A stretch of DNA of 64,000 bases from Parasphingorhabdus halotolerans (GCF_012516475.1 NZ_CP051217.1:1178001-1242000); one strand, 5' to 3'; shown: positions 35,980-45,737, numbered from the stretch's first letter. Made by a program: numbers and translations. The notes: generated from the letters alone by a model not told the origin.

Positions 35980-36894
35980 TTATCCCGCCTCGCCCAGCAC
36001 CAGGCAGGCGAGAAACATGAGGAACCCGGCGAAGCGATTGGACCGGAACTTGTCGAGCGCATCTGCCCCATCATCGCTGCGCAGGGAGCCAATTTGCCAT
36101 AGCAAATGCATTGCCATTGGAATGAGCGCCGCCAGCGCGAGCCATTGCGGACGGATCATCCAGAATGCCACGGCCCAGCCAAGGAGAGCCAACATATAGA
36201 AAACCAAGACACCGAAACGGATATTGTCGCCGAGACGCAGGGCGCTGGAACGGATGCCAACCAGCGCATCATCCTCGCGGTCCTGCAGCGCATAAATGGT
36301 GTCGTAACCGATAACCCAGAAGATTGAGCCCAGATAGAGAAGTAACATCGCCATCGAAAACGTCGGAGAAATGGCGAGCCAGCCAACCAGCGCACCCCAG
36401 CTAAACACCATGCCGAGCCACGCCTGCGGCCACCAAGTAATGCGTTTCATGAACGGATATGCGGCTACGAGCACAATGCTGCCGAGCGCCACCAGCTTCG
36501 CTATGAGATTGAGTTGAAGCCAGACGACAAGTCCTATTAGGCACAATATCCCCAGCCATGTCCATGCCGCTTTCAGCGAGACCGCGCCGCTCGCCAGAGG
36601 ACGGGAGCGGGTGCGCTCCACCTGCTTGTCGAGATTGCGATCGACAATGTCATTATATACGCAACCAGCGCCACGCATGGCAATGGAACCAAGCAACAAC
36701 CACAACAGCATATCCCAGTGCTGTATTGCACCACCCGCCAACGCCACGCTCCACGCACAAGGCCAGAACAGCAGCCACCAGCCGATGGGACGATCAAGGC
36801 GGGCAAGCAAAGCATAGGGTCGGGCTACCGACGGAAGCAGACCGATCAGGCCCTTATGCTCGCTATCAGGCGTGTGCTTCACTTCGCTGGTCAT
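35980..36894 (-). CDS. ubiA: 4-hydroxybenzoate polyprenyltransferase
   Basis: A UbiA-family membrane prenyltransferase of about 304 residues. Both Asp-rich motifs are present: VYNDIVDRNLDKQVERT and GYDTIYALQDREDDALVGIRSSAL, with eight to nine hydrophobic segments, e.g. WWLLFWPCAWSVALAG. It attaches the polyprenyl tail to 4-hydroxybenzoate in ubiquinone synthesis. ATG at 36894 has a weak GGG seven bases upstream; an ATG at 36915 is an alternative. Divergent from rsmE. Confidence 0.93.
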   Translation of the reverse strand: MTSEVKHTPDSEHKGLIGLLPSVARPYALLARLDRPIGWWLLFWPCAWSVALAGGAIQHWDMLLWLLLGSIAMRGAGCVYNDIVDRNLDKQVERTRSRPLASGAVSLKAAWTWLGILCLIGLVVWLQLNLIAKLVALGSIVLVAAYPFMKRITWWPQAWLGMVFSWGALVGWLAISPTFSMAMLLLYLGSIFWVIGYDTIYALQDREDDALVGIRSSALRLGDNIRFGVLVFYMLALLGWAVAFWMIRPQWLALAALIPMAMHLLWQIGSLRSDDGADALDKFRSNRFAGFLMFLACLVLGEAG

Positions 36895-36923
36895 TTCAAA
36901 CCCATATACCGGCATATATTTTT

Positions 36924-37003
36924 CGTCATGCTGAATTTATTTCAGCATCGCGGCGGAAAGCGCTACGATCCCGTTGGCATCCCGAAACACTTTCAGGATG
37001 ACG
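36924..37003. repeat. Two dispersed palindrome copies between ubiA and rsmE
   Basis: CGTCATGCTGAATTTATTTC-AGCATC at 36924-36949 and a diverged partner ATCCCGAAACACTTTCAGGA-TGACG at 36979-37003. They occupy the divergent promoter space. Confidence 0.7.
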
Positions 37004-37028
37004 AGATTTTGCAACCGGATTGATCATA

Positions 37029-37799
37029 ATGCCCGCCACTCCTGCTTATCCCCCACGCAGCGCGCCGCGCCTTTATGTTGACGTCGAACTATCAGAAAAC
37101 GCCGAAATTCGCCTCGACGGCAGCCACGCCCATTATCTGCTGAAGGTCATGCGCATACAGCAAGGCGAGCCAGTGAAATTGTTCGACAATCGAACGGGTG
37201 AATATCTGGCACATGTTACCTCTGTGGGAAAACGCGATCTCATTTTGCGCGTCGATGGCAAGACCCGGGAGCGCGAAAATGTCCCTGATCTCTGGCTGCT
37301 CGCTGCGCCGATTAAAAAGGATCGTTTTAACTGGATCGCTGAAAAAGCAACGGAATTGGGCATTGCAAAGCTTATCCCGGTGCAAACGGCGCGGACCCAG
37401 AATAGCCAGATTAAACCTGACAAACTGCGGGCACATATGATCGAAGCGGCGGAACAATGTGAACGGACGGCGCTTCCCGTCTTCGAGCCGCTAGCGAAAC
37501 TTGAGGCGGTAGTTGGGAACTGGCCTGAGGATCGTCATCTGTTTTTCGCTGATGAGCGCTTGCATGAAACCGGCGAAAGCAGCTTCCGCAAAGCGCTGGT
37601 TGCGCATGAAGGGCCTGCTGCCATTCTTATTGGTCCGGAAGGTGGATTTTCGGATGAGGAAGGTGACATCATCCGCGCCCTGCCCCAAGCTGTGCCAATA
37701 TCGCTTGGTCCCCGCATCTTGCGGGCGGATACTGCGGCAGTAGCGGCGATCAGCTTATGGATGGCAGGACGCGGTGACTGGAACGGCCCCAAAAGCTAG
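37029..37799 (+). CDS. rsmE: 16S rRNA m3U1498 methyltransferase
   Basis: A 256-residue SPOUT-class methyltransferase. The N-terminal PUA-like domain (RLYVDVELSENAEIRLDGSHAHYLLKVMRIQQGE) precedes the knot domain: AAPIKKDRFNWIAEKATELGIAKLIPVQTART, ILIGPEGGFSDEE and LGPRILRADTAAVAAI, which are RsmE signatures. It methylates N3 of U1498 in 16S rRNA. ATG 37029 is preferred to an upstream TTG. Confidence 0.95.
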   Translation: MPATPAYPPRSAPRLYVDVELSENAEIRLDGSHAHYLLKVMRIQQGEPVKLFDNRTGEYLAHVTSVGKRDLILRVDGKTRERENVPDLWLLAAPIKKDRFNWIAEKATELGIAKLIPVQTARTQNSQIKPDKLRAHMIEAAEQCERTALPVFEPLAKLEAVVGNWPEDRHLFFADERLHETGESSFRKALVAHEGPAAILIGPEGGFSDEEGDIIRALPQAVPISLGPRILRADTAAVAAISLWMAGRGDWNGPKS

Positions 37800-37917
37800 G
37801 ACAAACCTAAATTTCAACAAGCGTAAATATCAGATTTCACGGCGTAAAATCTTAAATACGTGCGTGGATTCCGGAAAAATTTACCAAAAATTTAGCCTAT
37901 TTACCTAGTGCACAATC

Positions 37918-39918
37918 ATGTTTTCGGGGACTTCTCAATATAAGGCTGACAGTGCAGTTCATTTCGCATGGACCATGCGCATAGTTTTGTGCGTGTTCAT
38001 TGCTATAGCGTTCGGGACAATTTCTGCGCCGGCTCAGGCACAAACGGTAAACCAATATTCGAATGTTCCCGCTTCTCCTGTCGCTATTCCGGACAATGCC
38101 TGCCCAGCGACGGTCAGTCGAACGTTTACGGTAGGCACCAGCTTCACAGTCGCAGATGTGGATATTGGTGTCCTGATGGATCACACTTGGCGCCGGGATT
38201 TGCGGATTACGCTTTCATCGCCGCTGGGCACAACCGTCACTCTGATGGATTTTGTCGGCGGTAGCGCCGATAACCTGAATGTGCGATTCAACGATGAGGG
38301 TCCGGACGGGACAATTGCCGGCCACACATCCGATGATGTTCTCACCCCTTTTTACAGTAGTAACAGAACGCCTGCCGCAGCGCTTTCCGCTTTTGACGGA
38401 CAAAACGCGCTGGGGACCTGGACGCTGCGCATTTGTGACCAGCAAGGTGCCGATATTGGTTCTTTCCGGCGCGGCGATCTCTATATTACCGAGTTGCCCT
38501 CAAACTATGCCGATTTGTCGCTTTCGAAAACTGTAAACAATGCCACGCCTGCCAACGGATCAGCCATCCAATATGTCGTCTCGCTCAATAATGCGGCCTC
38601 ATCACCCCAAACTGCTACGAGCGTTGTGGTGAGAGACCTTTTACCGGCTGGGGCAACTTATATGAGCCATACCGTCTCGGCTGGCGGCGGAACATATACC
38701 GTAGGCACTGGAAACTGGGTCGTTCCGTCGATTGCACCAAACCAAACAAGAACGCTCACGATTAACGCGACAGTTAATGCGACATCTGGTGCAACCGTAA
38801 CCAATATCGCTGAAATTACAGCCTCATCGCATCCCGATATCGACTCGACCGTAAATAACGGCATCACAAGCGAAGACGATTATGCATCCCGCAGCTTCAC
38901 GGTATCCGGCACGCGCGTCGCTGGCACACCCCCCAATTTCAATGCAGTTTGTCCGCCCTCCAACCAAATCGTGTTCGACTGGAATGGCAAGAGTTGGCTC
39001 GTTGGTTCACTGAACAACAGCTATTCCATCACTGGGTTGGGATCAGTAAACTACGCTGTTTCCACCGACGTTGCGTTCGTCACAGGCAGCCCTACGCTAA
39101 ACACCACGAACACCGGTGGGTTCGGGACTACTCAGGAATCGTTATTCCTCAATATGAACAACAATAACCAGTCCGATGCATCAACCACGGTCGTAACGCT
39201 TCCAACCGCAGTGCCCGGGTTGCAGTTTCATCTTTTCGATGTCGATTTCGGGGCCGGGACTAATGGCTGGGCCGACAAGGTTACCGTTACCGGAAGTTAT
39301 AATGGCGCAACGGTAACTCCCATTTTGACCAACAATATTGCCAACTATGTAGTCGGAAATACCGTTATCGGCGATGGCAGCTCCAGCGGCGACCAGGTCA
39401 ACGGCAACGTCGTTGTGACGTTTATGTCGCCCGTCGACACGGTTACCTTCGTCTACGGCAATCATACAACTGCGCCAACTAACCCTGGCAACCAGTTTAT
39501 GAACATTTATGATTTTCGATATTGTCAGCCTCAAACCACGCTGAGTGTCACCAAGATCAGTAGCGTCGACAGTGATCCGGTCAACGGTGCGACCAATCCA
39601 AAAGCCATTCCCGGTGCGACCGTGCGCTACTGCATTTTGATGAGCAACTCGGGCAGCGCGACCGCAACGTCCATTACAGCGACTGACAACATCCCGAGCG
39701 ATGTAACATTCACTCCGGGTTCTATGCGCAGCGGAACCGGTTGCGGGTCTGCGACCGCGGTCGAGGATGACAATGCAACCGATGATTTGGCAGGCCCGGC
39801 CAATGATGAAGCGGATCCCTTTGGTGCTTCTATCAGTGGGACAACACTAACCGCCACGGCCGCTTCGCTAGGACCAGCAGCGTCTTTTGCGCTGACATTC
39901 CAGGCCGTTGTCAATTAG
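37918..39918 (+). CDS. Secreted P-domain plus DUF11-repeat protein
   Basis: A 666-residue exported protein; signal MRIVLCVFIAIAFGTISAPAQA if started at 37975, or with 19 more residues at 37918. Residues about 60-200 form a proprotein-convertase P/Homo-B domain (TFTVADVDIGVLMDHTWRRDLRITLSSPLGT...LGTWTLRICDQQGADIGSF). Then come a DUF11 repeat (LSLSKTVNNATPANGSAIQYVVSL), a less familiar 240-residue middle beta region, and a second DUF11 repeat (LSVTKISSVDSDPVNG). No protease domain and no visible anchor. Likely a surface or extracellular beta-rich structural protein; function unknown. Confidence 0.8.
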   Translation: MFSGTSQYKADSAVHFAWTMRIVLCVFIAIAFGTISAPAQAQTVNQYSNVPASPVAIPDNACPATVSRTFTVGTSFTVADVDIGVLMDHTWRRDLRITLSSPLGTTVTLMDFVGGSADNLNVRFNDEGPDGTIAGHTSDDVLTPFYSSNRTPAAALSAFDGQNALGTWTLRICDQQGADIGSFRRGDLYITELPSNYADLSLSKTVNNATPANGSAIQYVVSLNNAASSPQTATSVVVRDLLPAGATYMSHTVSAGGGTYTVGTGNWVVPSIAPNQTRTLTINATVNATSGATVTNIAEITASSHPDIDSTVNNGITSEDDYASRSFTVSGTRVAGTPPNFNAVCPPSNQIVFDWNGKSWLVGSLNNSYSITGLGSVNYAVSTDVAFVTGSPTLNTTNTGGFGTTQESLFLNMNNNNQSDASTTVVTLPTAVPGLQFHLFDVDFGAGTNGWADKVTVTGSYNGATVTPILTNNIANYVVGNTVIGDGSSSGDQVNGNVVVTFMSPVDTVTFVYGNHTTAPTNPGNQFMNIYDFRYCQPQTTLSVTKISSVDSDPVNGATNPKAIPGATVRYCILMSNSGSATATSITATDNIPSDVTFTPGSMRSGTGCGSATAVEDDNATDDLAGPANDEADPFGASISGTTLTATAASLGPAASFALTFQAVVN

Positions 39919-39923
39919 GATTG

Positions 39924-40397
39924 TTACTGACTCGGTTGACGCTTGAGCCGCATCAGAACCTCATCCAGCGCCGATAGAAAGTTCGAACGATCCGATTTGT
40001 TGAATGGCGGTGGACCTCCGATATTCTCGGTCCCCATCCCTGCCCGCAAATCTGCCATGATCGCGCGGGTTGCGACCGCCGCGCCTATTGAATCCGGCGT
40101 AAATGGCTTGCCATTGGGAGCAAGAACCTGGGAGCCCAATTTCACGCAACGCTCGGCGAGCAAAATATCACCGGTAATCACAACCATCGTCGGGACTGCC
40201 CGTTCAGCGATATAGTCATCTGCTGCATCAAAAGCTTCGCTGACCACAACCCGGCTTACCAGCGGATGATCCGGTACCCGAAAATGACTGTTACTGACGA
40301 TCACTACCGGCACGTCAAGACGGTATGCCACCCGGTAAATTTCATCTTTGACCGGGCAGGCATCCGCATCGACATATATCTGGATTTCAGCATTCAT
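39924..40397 (-). CDS. YaiI/YqxD family protein (DUF188)
   Basis: A 157-residue UPF0178/DUF188 protein with the family's NYN/PIN-like signatures IYVDADACPVKDEIYRVA, VVITGDILLAERC and the C-terminal GTENIGGPPPFNKSDRSNFLSAL. Probably a nuclease-fold protein; its role is not established. Converges with the P-domain gene, 5 bases apart, and lies 9 bases downstream of the helicase gene. Confidence 0.92.
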   Translation of the reverse strand: MNAEIQIYVDADACPVKDEIYRVAYRLDVPVVIVSNSHFRVPDHPLVSRVVVSEAFDAADDYIAERAVPTMVVITGDILLAERCVKLGSQVLAPNGKPFTPDSIGAAVATRAIMADLRAGMGTENIGGPPPFNKSDRSNFLSALDEVLMRLKRQPSQ

Positions 40398-40406
40398 CGG
40401 CTAAAC

Positions 40407-42425
40407 TTAGTCCGATTTCGGTTTTCCAGCAAAGGGACGCTTGCCGCGGTGTGGCTTCTTGCCGCCGCCCTTGAAATCTCCCTTAGGCGCGCCCGATTTG
40501 CGATCACCTTTATATTCTGATTTCTTCTTGAAACCGTCTTCATCGCCAGATGGTTTTCTCTTTACGTAAGCGCCTTCACCCCCAGCGTCCGATTTCCCGC
40601 CATATTTCTTTTTGCCGCCAAAGTCTTTGCCATCTGACTTACCGCTAAAGTCACGAAGGCCGGGTTTGTCGCCCGTTTTATCACCGAATTTCTTCTTGCC
40701 AAATTTCTTGCCACCATATTTTTTGCTGGCGTTTGAATAATCGCGCCCACCCGAAGCATTGTCGCCGCGACCGTTTCTCGACCCGCCACCCTTGCGGTTG
40801 CGTTTCGCTTCATCGCGCGGTTTGCCTTCAAACTGGGTGATTGTGATATCATCGGTATCATCGCCTCCGCTTTCGCGCTTCTCAGCAACAGCAGCCGTGA
40901 ATTTATCTACGACCCGGCGCGGAATTTCAAAGAGCGTATCATCGCCATTGATCCGGATTGCACCGATTTCATTTTTGGTGATATGACCTCGTCGGCACAG
41001 TACCGGCAATATCCAGCGGGCATCAGCGCGCTGGTTATGGCCCACGTTCATCTTGAACCAGACTGTATCTTCAAAGCCGGGACGCGGACCGCCTGGCGAC
41101 GGTTGCGATTGCGTGCCGCGATCCAGCATTTGTTCCGGGGCGGGCATTTTGGACCGGTGTGATTGCACCAGCATTGCCGCGATTTCTTCCGGCGTCTTTT
41201 CAGCCATCAAGCGCTTGGCAAGCTCGAGATCATCCTCATCAATCTCAACCGGCTGCAACAACGTCTCAATCAGTCGTTCGGCGTCATTTTTGCGAATATC
41301 TGCGCGCGTCGGCGCATCTTTCCATTCCGCGTTGATTTTTGCGCCGCGCAGCATGGATTCAATCCGTTTGCGCCGCTGATACGGCACGATGAGAACTGCC
41401 GTGCCCTTTTTACCGGCCCGGCCTGTCCGCCCTGAGCGATGCTGCAATGCTTCCGCGTCGCGCGGAATTTCCACGTGGATGACCAAACTCAAGCTTGGCA
41501 AATCAAGCCCACGCGCCGCCACATCAGTCGCGACACAAACGCGCGCTCTCTTGCTGCGGAGCGCCTGCATCGCCTGATTGCGCTCGGCCTGCGTGTGCTC
41601 GCCTGATAGTGCAACGGCGCTGAAACCGCGATCCACAAGACTTGCATGCAAACGGCGCACGGCTTCCCGTGTTCCACAAAACAGCATCGCTGACTCCGCT
41701 TCGTGATAACGCAGCAGATTGACCACCGCATTCTCGGTATCAGCAGGTGCAACTGTGATCGCCTGATACGCAATATCACCATGGCCGCGATCTTCACCAA
41801 CCGTGGAGATGCGCATCGCGTCATTCTGGTAACGCTTGGCAAGATTGATGATCGGTTTCGGAATCGTCGCGGAGAACATCAGCGTCCGGCGTTCTTCACC
41901 TGTCGCATCGAGAATTTCCTCGAGATCTTCCCGAAAGCCCATATCGAGCATCTCGTCGGCCTCATCGAGTACGGCTGCACGCAATTTGGACAGGTCGAGC
42001 GCGCCGCGCTCCAAATGGTCGCGCAAGCGGCCGGGCGTTCCTACGATTACATGCGCGCCATGCCGCAACGTACGGCGTTCTTTCGACGCATCCATGCCGC
42101 CGACACAAGTCGCAATCTGTGCGCCAGCCCCCTCATAAAGCCATTTCAACTCGCGACTAACCTGAAGCGCGAGTTCGCGTGTTGGCGCAATCACCAGTGC
42201 CAGGGGTTCAACGAGAAACGGGAAACGGCCATTGTCATCCAGAAGTTGCGCCGCCATCGCCAAACCAAAAGCAACAGTCTTGCCTGAACCGGTCTGCGCA
42301 GACACGATAAGATCGCGGCCTTCGGTTTCTGGAGCCATTACAGCGGCCTGTACGGCTGTGGGTTTATCATATTCGCGGGCTGCGAGCGCTTCAGCAATGA
42401 GTGGGGGGAGATTCGAAAAAGGCAT
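40407..42425 (-). CDS. DEAD-box RNA helicase with DbpA-type RNA-binding domain
   Basis: A 672-residue helicase. Core motifs: Q-motif (REYDKPTAVQAAV), AQTGSGKT near 43, PTRELALQ, DEADEMLDMGF near 155, FSATIP, ARGLDLPSL and HRSGRTGRAG near 328. A DbpA-like RNA-binding fold follows (VWFKMNVGHNQRADARWILPVLCRRGHI), then a Lys/Gly-rich tail of about 130 residues. This is the DeaD/CsdA layout, used in ribosome assembly and RNA turnover, often cold induced. ATG at 42425 begins the usual N terminus; an upstream TTG is less likely. Confidence 0.94.
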   Translation of the reverse strand: MPFSNLPPLIAEALAAREYDKPTAVQAAVMAPETEGRDLIVSAQTGSGKTVAFGLAMAAQLLDDNGRFPFLVEPLALVIAPTRELALQVSRELKWLYEGAGAQIATCVGGMDASKERRTLRHGAHVIVGTPGRLRDHLERGALDLSKLRAAVLDEADEMLDMGFREDLEEILDATGEERRTLMFSATIPKPIINLAKRYQNDAMRISTVGEDRGHGDIAYQAITVAPADTENAVVNLLRYHEAESAMLFCGTREAVRRLHASLVDRGFSAVALSGEHTQAERNQAMQALRSKRARVCVATDVAARGLDLPSLSLVIHVEIPRDAEALQHRSGRTGRAGKKGTAVLIVPYQRRKRIESMLRGAKINAEWKDAPTRADIRKNDAERLIETLLQPVEIDEDDLELAKRLMAEKTPEEIAAMLVQSHRSKMPAPEQMLDRGTQSQPSPGGPRPGFEDTVWFKMNVGHNQRADARWILPVLCRRGHITKNEIGAIRINGDDTLFEIPRRVVDKFTAAVAEKRESGGDDTDDITITQFEGKPRDEAKRNRKGGGSRNGRGDNASGGRDYSNASKKYGGKKFGKKKFGDKTGDKPGLRDFSGKSDGKDFGGKKKYGGKSDAGGEGAYVKRKPSGDEDGFKKKSEYKGDRKSGAPKGDFKGGGKKPHRGKRPFAGKPKSD

Positions 42426-42524
42426 GTCTGTATGTATCCATGGCAAAATGTTTAGCGGTGCCAAGGAAATGCCATTCGCCTTGGGTCTGTGGTAAAATAC
42501 CGTTTTTGTTGATATATCTGTTTA

Positions 42525-43709
42525 TCATAGGGCTTGACCAGCGGCGTATCCGCTCGCCCAAGCCCATTGAAAATTATAGCCACCGAGCCAGCCGGTAACA
42601 TCTACAGCTTCGCCAATAGCATAGAGTCCGGGCATTTGCCTAGCTTCCATATTCTTGGATGATAATTCGGCGGTACTAATGCCGCCGGCGGTCACTTCGG
42701 CTTTGGCGAAACCTTCCGTTCCGTTCGGCATGAAACGCCAATGGGAAAGCCGCCGCGCCGTTTCCTCCAGTTTTTTGTCGGCGAGATTGCCCAGTTCGCC
42801 CTCCAAAGCGATCCGTTCGATCAAAACATCCGACAAACGCGTTGGAAGATGTGTTCCAATCGCTTTTTTCAGAGTGATACGCGGCAAATGCTGCTTCGCT
42901 TGATAGAGCCAATCGGGAGAAAGGTCCGGCATAAAATCGACAGTCACCGCCTCGCCATGTTTCCAATAGGACGATATCTGCAGGATCGCCGGACCGGAGA
43001 GTCCTCTGTGCGTGAACAACGCCGCTTCTCGAAACTGCGTTTTTCCACAACGCGCAACAATCGGCGCAGAAACGCCGGACAGTTCACGAAACAGTGTTTC
43101 TTCACCGCCCAGAGTTAGCGGGACCAATGCGGGTACAGGCTCCACCACCTTGAGGCCAAATTGCCTTGCCAGTTCGTAGGCGAAACCCGTTGCTCCCATT
43201 TTTGGAATGGATCGCCCTCCCGTGGCGATCACCAGTGATGGGGCGGTCGCAACCTCACCACCATATTCAACACGATATTGACCATCGCGATGGCTGACCG
43301 CTGTGATTGATTTTCCCAAAGACAAAGTTACCGTGTCTGCCGGGCACTCATTTAGCAGCATCGCGACTAACTGTTTCGCAGAGCCATCGCAAAATAGCTG
43401 GCCAAGAGTTTTTTCATGCCAGTCAATCGCATGACGATCGACCAGCGCGATAAAGTCATTGGCGGTGTATCGGCTGAGCGCTGACTTCGCGAAATGCTTG
43501 TTCTGCGAGATGTAGCGGTCTGGCGCAGTATGTATATTGGTGAAGTTACAGCGCCCGCCGCCAGAAATCAGAATTTTCTTTCCAGGCTCGTCAGCATGAT
43601 CAATTAGCAGCACTTTTCGTCCGCGCTGACCGGCAATAGCCGCACACATCAATCCAGCACCACCCGCGCCGAGGATTATCGCGTCAAATTTTTCGGAAGG
43701 TCGGGTCAT
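42525..43709 (-). CDS. HI0933-family (BaiN/YhiN) flavoprotein
   Basis: A 394-residue FAD-dependent oxidoreductase. FAD motif ILGAGGAGLMCAAIAGQRG at about 12-30, KKILISGGGRCNFTN, ATGGRSIPKMGATGFAYELA and the C-terminal GLYAIGEAVDVTGWLGGYNFQWAWASGYAAG are the family signatures. Members are NAD(P)/FAD proteins of mostly unknown role. Not obviously linked to neighbours. Confidence 0.92.
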   Translation of the reverse strand: MTRPSEKFDAIILGAGGAGLMCAAIAGQRGRKVLLIDHADEPGKKILISGGGRCNFTNIHTAPDRYISQNKHFAKSALSRYTANDFIALVDRHAIDWHEKTLGQLFCDGSAKQLVAMLLNECPADTVTLSLGKSITAVSHRDGQYRVEYGGEVATAPSLVIATGGRSIPKMGATGFAYELARQFGLKVVEPVPALVPLTLGGEETLFRELSGVSAPIVARCGKTQFREAALFTHRGLSGPAILQISSYWKHGEAVTVDFMPDLSPDWLYQAKQHLPRITLKKAIGTHLPTRLSDVLIERIALEGELGNLADKKLEETARRLSHWRFMPNGTEGFAKAEVTAGGISTAELSSKNMEARQMPGLYAIGEAVDVTGWLGGYNFQWAWASGYAAGQAL

Positions 43710-43739
43710 ACTCGCTTTTCAGCTCGGAAAGAACGCGCC

Positions 43740-44930
43740 CTACAGTCCCAAAACGCGCTTGGCGATAATATTCCGTTGAATTTCGTTTGTCCCACCGTAA
43801 ATACTCTGGGCCCGGGTACCGAAATAGGTGGCGACGCCGGGAGCGGCGAAACTGCTGTCGCCAATCCAATCGGGGCTGACGCTATCTTCAAATTTGCGGT
43901 TGCCGTGCTCGGCTGCCGCTTCAAGAAACAACGTCGTGATTTCCTGAGCGATGTCGGTAGCCACGATCTTCAGCGTTGAAGCTTCGTTACCCGGTGAGCC
44001 ACCATCCCGGACCGATGACAGCACGCGTAAAGTGGTTATTTCCAGCGCGTCTAGTCGAATTTCCGCCTGACTCAGCCGCTGCACGAAAAACTCGTCGTCA
44101 ATAAGTCGCTGATTCCCTCCGGTGAGGATGCGCGAGGCGATGGCGCGGATGTTAGCGAGCTGCTTACGCTTGCCGCCAATCCGCGCATAGGAGGTGCGTT
44201 CATTGCCCAATAGATACTGCGAGTACGACCACCCTTTGCCTTCCTCACCTATCCGGTTGGTCGCCGGAACGCGGACATCGACGAATTCACATTGGCTTAG
44301 GTAATATTTGCCATCGATGGTGATAATTGGCTTCACCGTAACGCCGGACTCGTCCAGCGGACAGCAAATGAAGGTGATACCTTGCTGTTTTTTCTCTTCC
44401 TTCGATGTGCGCGTCAGCAGGAAAATCCAGTCTGCATGCTGGGCCGCAGATGTCCATATTTTGGTACCGTTGAGGATATATTCATCGCCATCGCGGACCG
44501 CCGAAAATTGCAGCGCAGCCAAATCTGAACCCGCTTCGGGTTCACTATAACCCTGCGCCCAGCCGACGGAGCCATCGCGGATGCCGACGAGCCACTGCGC
44601 CTTTTGCTCGTCACTACCAAATGTGTAAATGACCGGCCCGACATAGACGACACCCATCGGGGTTACGGTCGGAGCACCGGCACGTTCCAGTTCTTCGTCG
44701 AAAATATATTGTTCTTCGATCGACCAGCCAGGGCCGCCATGTTCTTCGGGCCATGCACTGGCCAGCCAGCCTTTTTCACCCAGCGCCATTTCCGCGCGGC
44801 GCACCTCTGCCGTGGTCAGGCTTGCGCCCGATGCGACTTTTTCTAAAATATCCTGCGGATATTCGGTTTCGAAATAGCTCCGGATTTTATCGCGGAACGG
44901 GATGAGCGCGGGGTTCTGGTCAAGGTTCAT
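43740..44930 (-). CDS. Acyl-CoA dehydrogenase
   Basis: A 396-residue acyl-CoA dehydrogenase of standard length. YSEPEAGSDLAALQFS, YILNGTKIWTSAAQHADWIF, FVDVRVPATNRIGEEGKGWSY and the C-terminal YGGTNEIQRNIIAKRVLGL are visible; as in 2648-3826, Gly stands where the medium-chain enzymes have the catalytic Glu. Substrate unknown. It stands alone, unlike the operon at the start of the window. Confidence 0.93.
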   Translation of the reverse strand: MNLDQNPALIPFRDKIRSYFETEYPQDILEKVASGASLTTAEVRRAEMALGEKGWLASAWPEEHGGPGWSIEEQYIFDEELERAGAPTVTPMGVVYVGPVIYTFGSDEQKAQWLVGIRDGSVGWAQGYSEPEAGSDLAALQFSAVRDGDEYILNGTKIWTSAAQHADWIFLLTRTSKEEKKQQGITFICCPLDESGVTVKPIITIDGKYYLSQCEFVDVRVPATNRIGEEGKGWSYSQYLLGNERTSYARIGGKRKQLANIRAIASRILTGGNQRLIDDEFFVQRLSQAEIRLDALEITTLRVLSSVRDGGSPGNEASTLKIVATDIAQEITTLFLEAAAEHGNRKFEDSVSPDWIGDSSFAAPGVATYFGTRAQSIYGGTNEIQRNIIAKRVLGL

Positions 44931-45020
44931 CTGATTGTTTTACGAGAGTTTCTGGGTGAATCAAATGATTAGAAATGCTTGACGCAGATTGGTGTGCGAC
45001 ACTCTTCGCTTGCGCTCGGG

Positions 45021-45067
45021 AATTTTTCGGTCGCCGGTCCCCCGGATCGGCTTTGATCCGAAAAATT
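45021..45067. repeat. Long hairpin directly downstream of tRNA-Ala
   Basis: AATTTTTCGG-TCGCCGGTCC-CCCGGATCGG-CTTTGATCCG-AAAAATT: an imperfect inverted repeat abutting the tRNA-Ala 3' end and homologous, base for base in most positions, to the hairpin after tRNA-Phe at 12274-12320. Confidence 0.75.
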
Positions 45068-45142
45068 GGTGGAGCCTAGCGGGATCGAACCGCTGACCTC
45101 TTCGCTGCCAGCGAAGCGCTCTCCCAGCTGAGCTAAGGCCCC
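45067..45142 (-). tRNA. tRNA-Ala (GGC)
   Basis: A 76-base cloverleaf: acceptor GGGGCCT pairs with AGGCTCC (one G-U), D-arm AGCTCAGCTGGGAGAGC, anticodon stem-loop CTTCGCTGGCAGCGAAG with anticodon GGC, T-loop GGTTCGATCCC, encoded CCA. Confidence 0.97.
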
Positions 45143-45208
45143 ATTTGGATGAAGTGCATCCGGAAGCGAGCGTTTAATCCAAGCGCGCTGTCAAATGCAA
45201 ATCAAAAA

Positions 45209-45535
45209 TCAGGTATCGTCTGGTTCGTCGTCGCCTTTGCCTTTGCTGACGCCCAGATCATCATCACCGCCCAGATCGACTTCATTGTCAGGTGATGGAT
45301 CATCGTCATCAATGTTGACGTCCAGATCATCATCATCAACCGTGTCTTCTTCCTTCTTGGCGTCTTTCTTCGGCGTGTCTTCAAACGGCATCGGTTGCTT
45401 GGATTTCAAGCCTGGCTCCGGATTCCATGTTTCACCGCATTCGATACAGGCGACTGGATCTTCCTTACCCAAATCATAAAAACGTGTTCCGCATTTCGGG
45501 CAGCTTCTTTTCGTACCCCATTCTGGTTTCACCAT
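45209..45535 (-). CDS. TIGR02300/FYDLN-acid family protein
   Basis: A 108-residue protein with an N-terminal zinc-ribbon-like part (WGTKRSCPKCGTRFYDLGKEDPVACIECGETWNPE; Cys pairs CPKC and CIEC) and the diagnostic FYDL. A very acidic tail follows, nearly all Asp/Glu with a few Lys. The family is restricted to alphaproteobacteria and its function is unknown. Start 45535 removes four residues that precede the conserved MVKPEWG. Position next to aroA is typical. Confidence 0.93.
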   Translation of the reverse strand: MVKPEWGTKRSCPKCGTRFYDLGKEDPVACIECGETWNPEPGLKSKQPMPFEDTPKKDAKKEEDTVDDDDLDVNIDDDDPSPDNEVDLGGDDDLGVSKGKGDDEPDDT

Positions 45536-45737
45536 GGCTGGTTCCAAATCCTATCTAATATGGTCTGTTTCAGGTAATCTTATCCGCCACTGATTCAAGC
45601 CTTCAAATGAATCTGCAGCGATATTTGGGCGCGCCTTGCCATAGCAAAGCCGCGCTGTCAAAAGCCGTTTCAAATCATTGCACGAATCACCTAACTATTA
45701 AGACGTGCTTACTCGCTGGAAAAACCGACAAACAATC

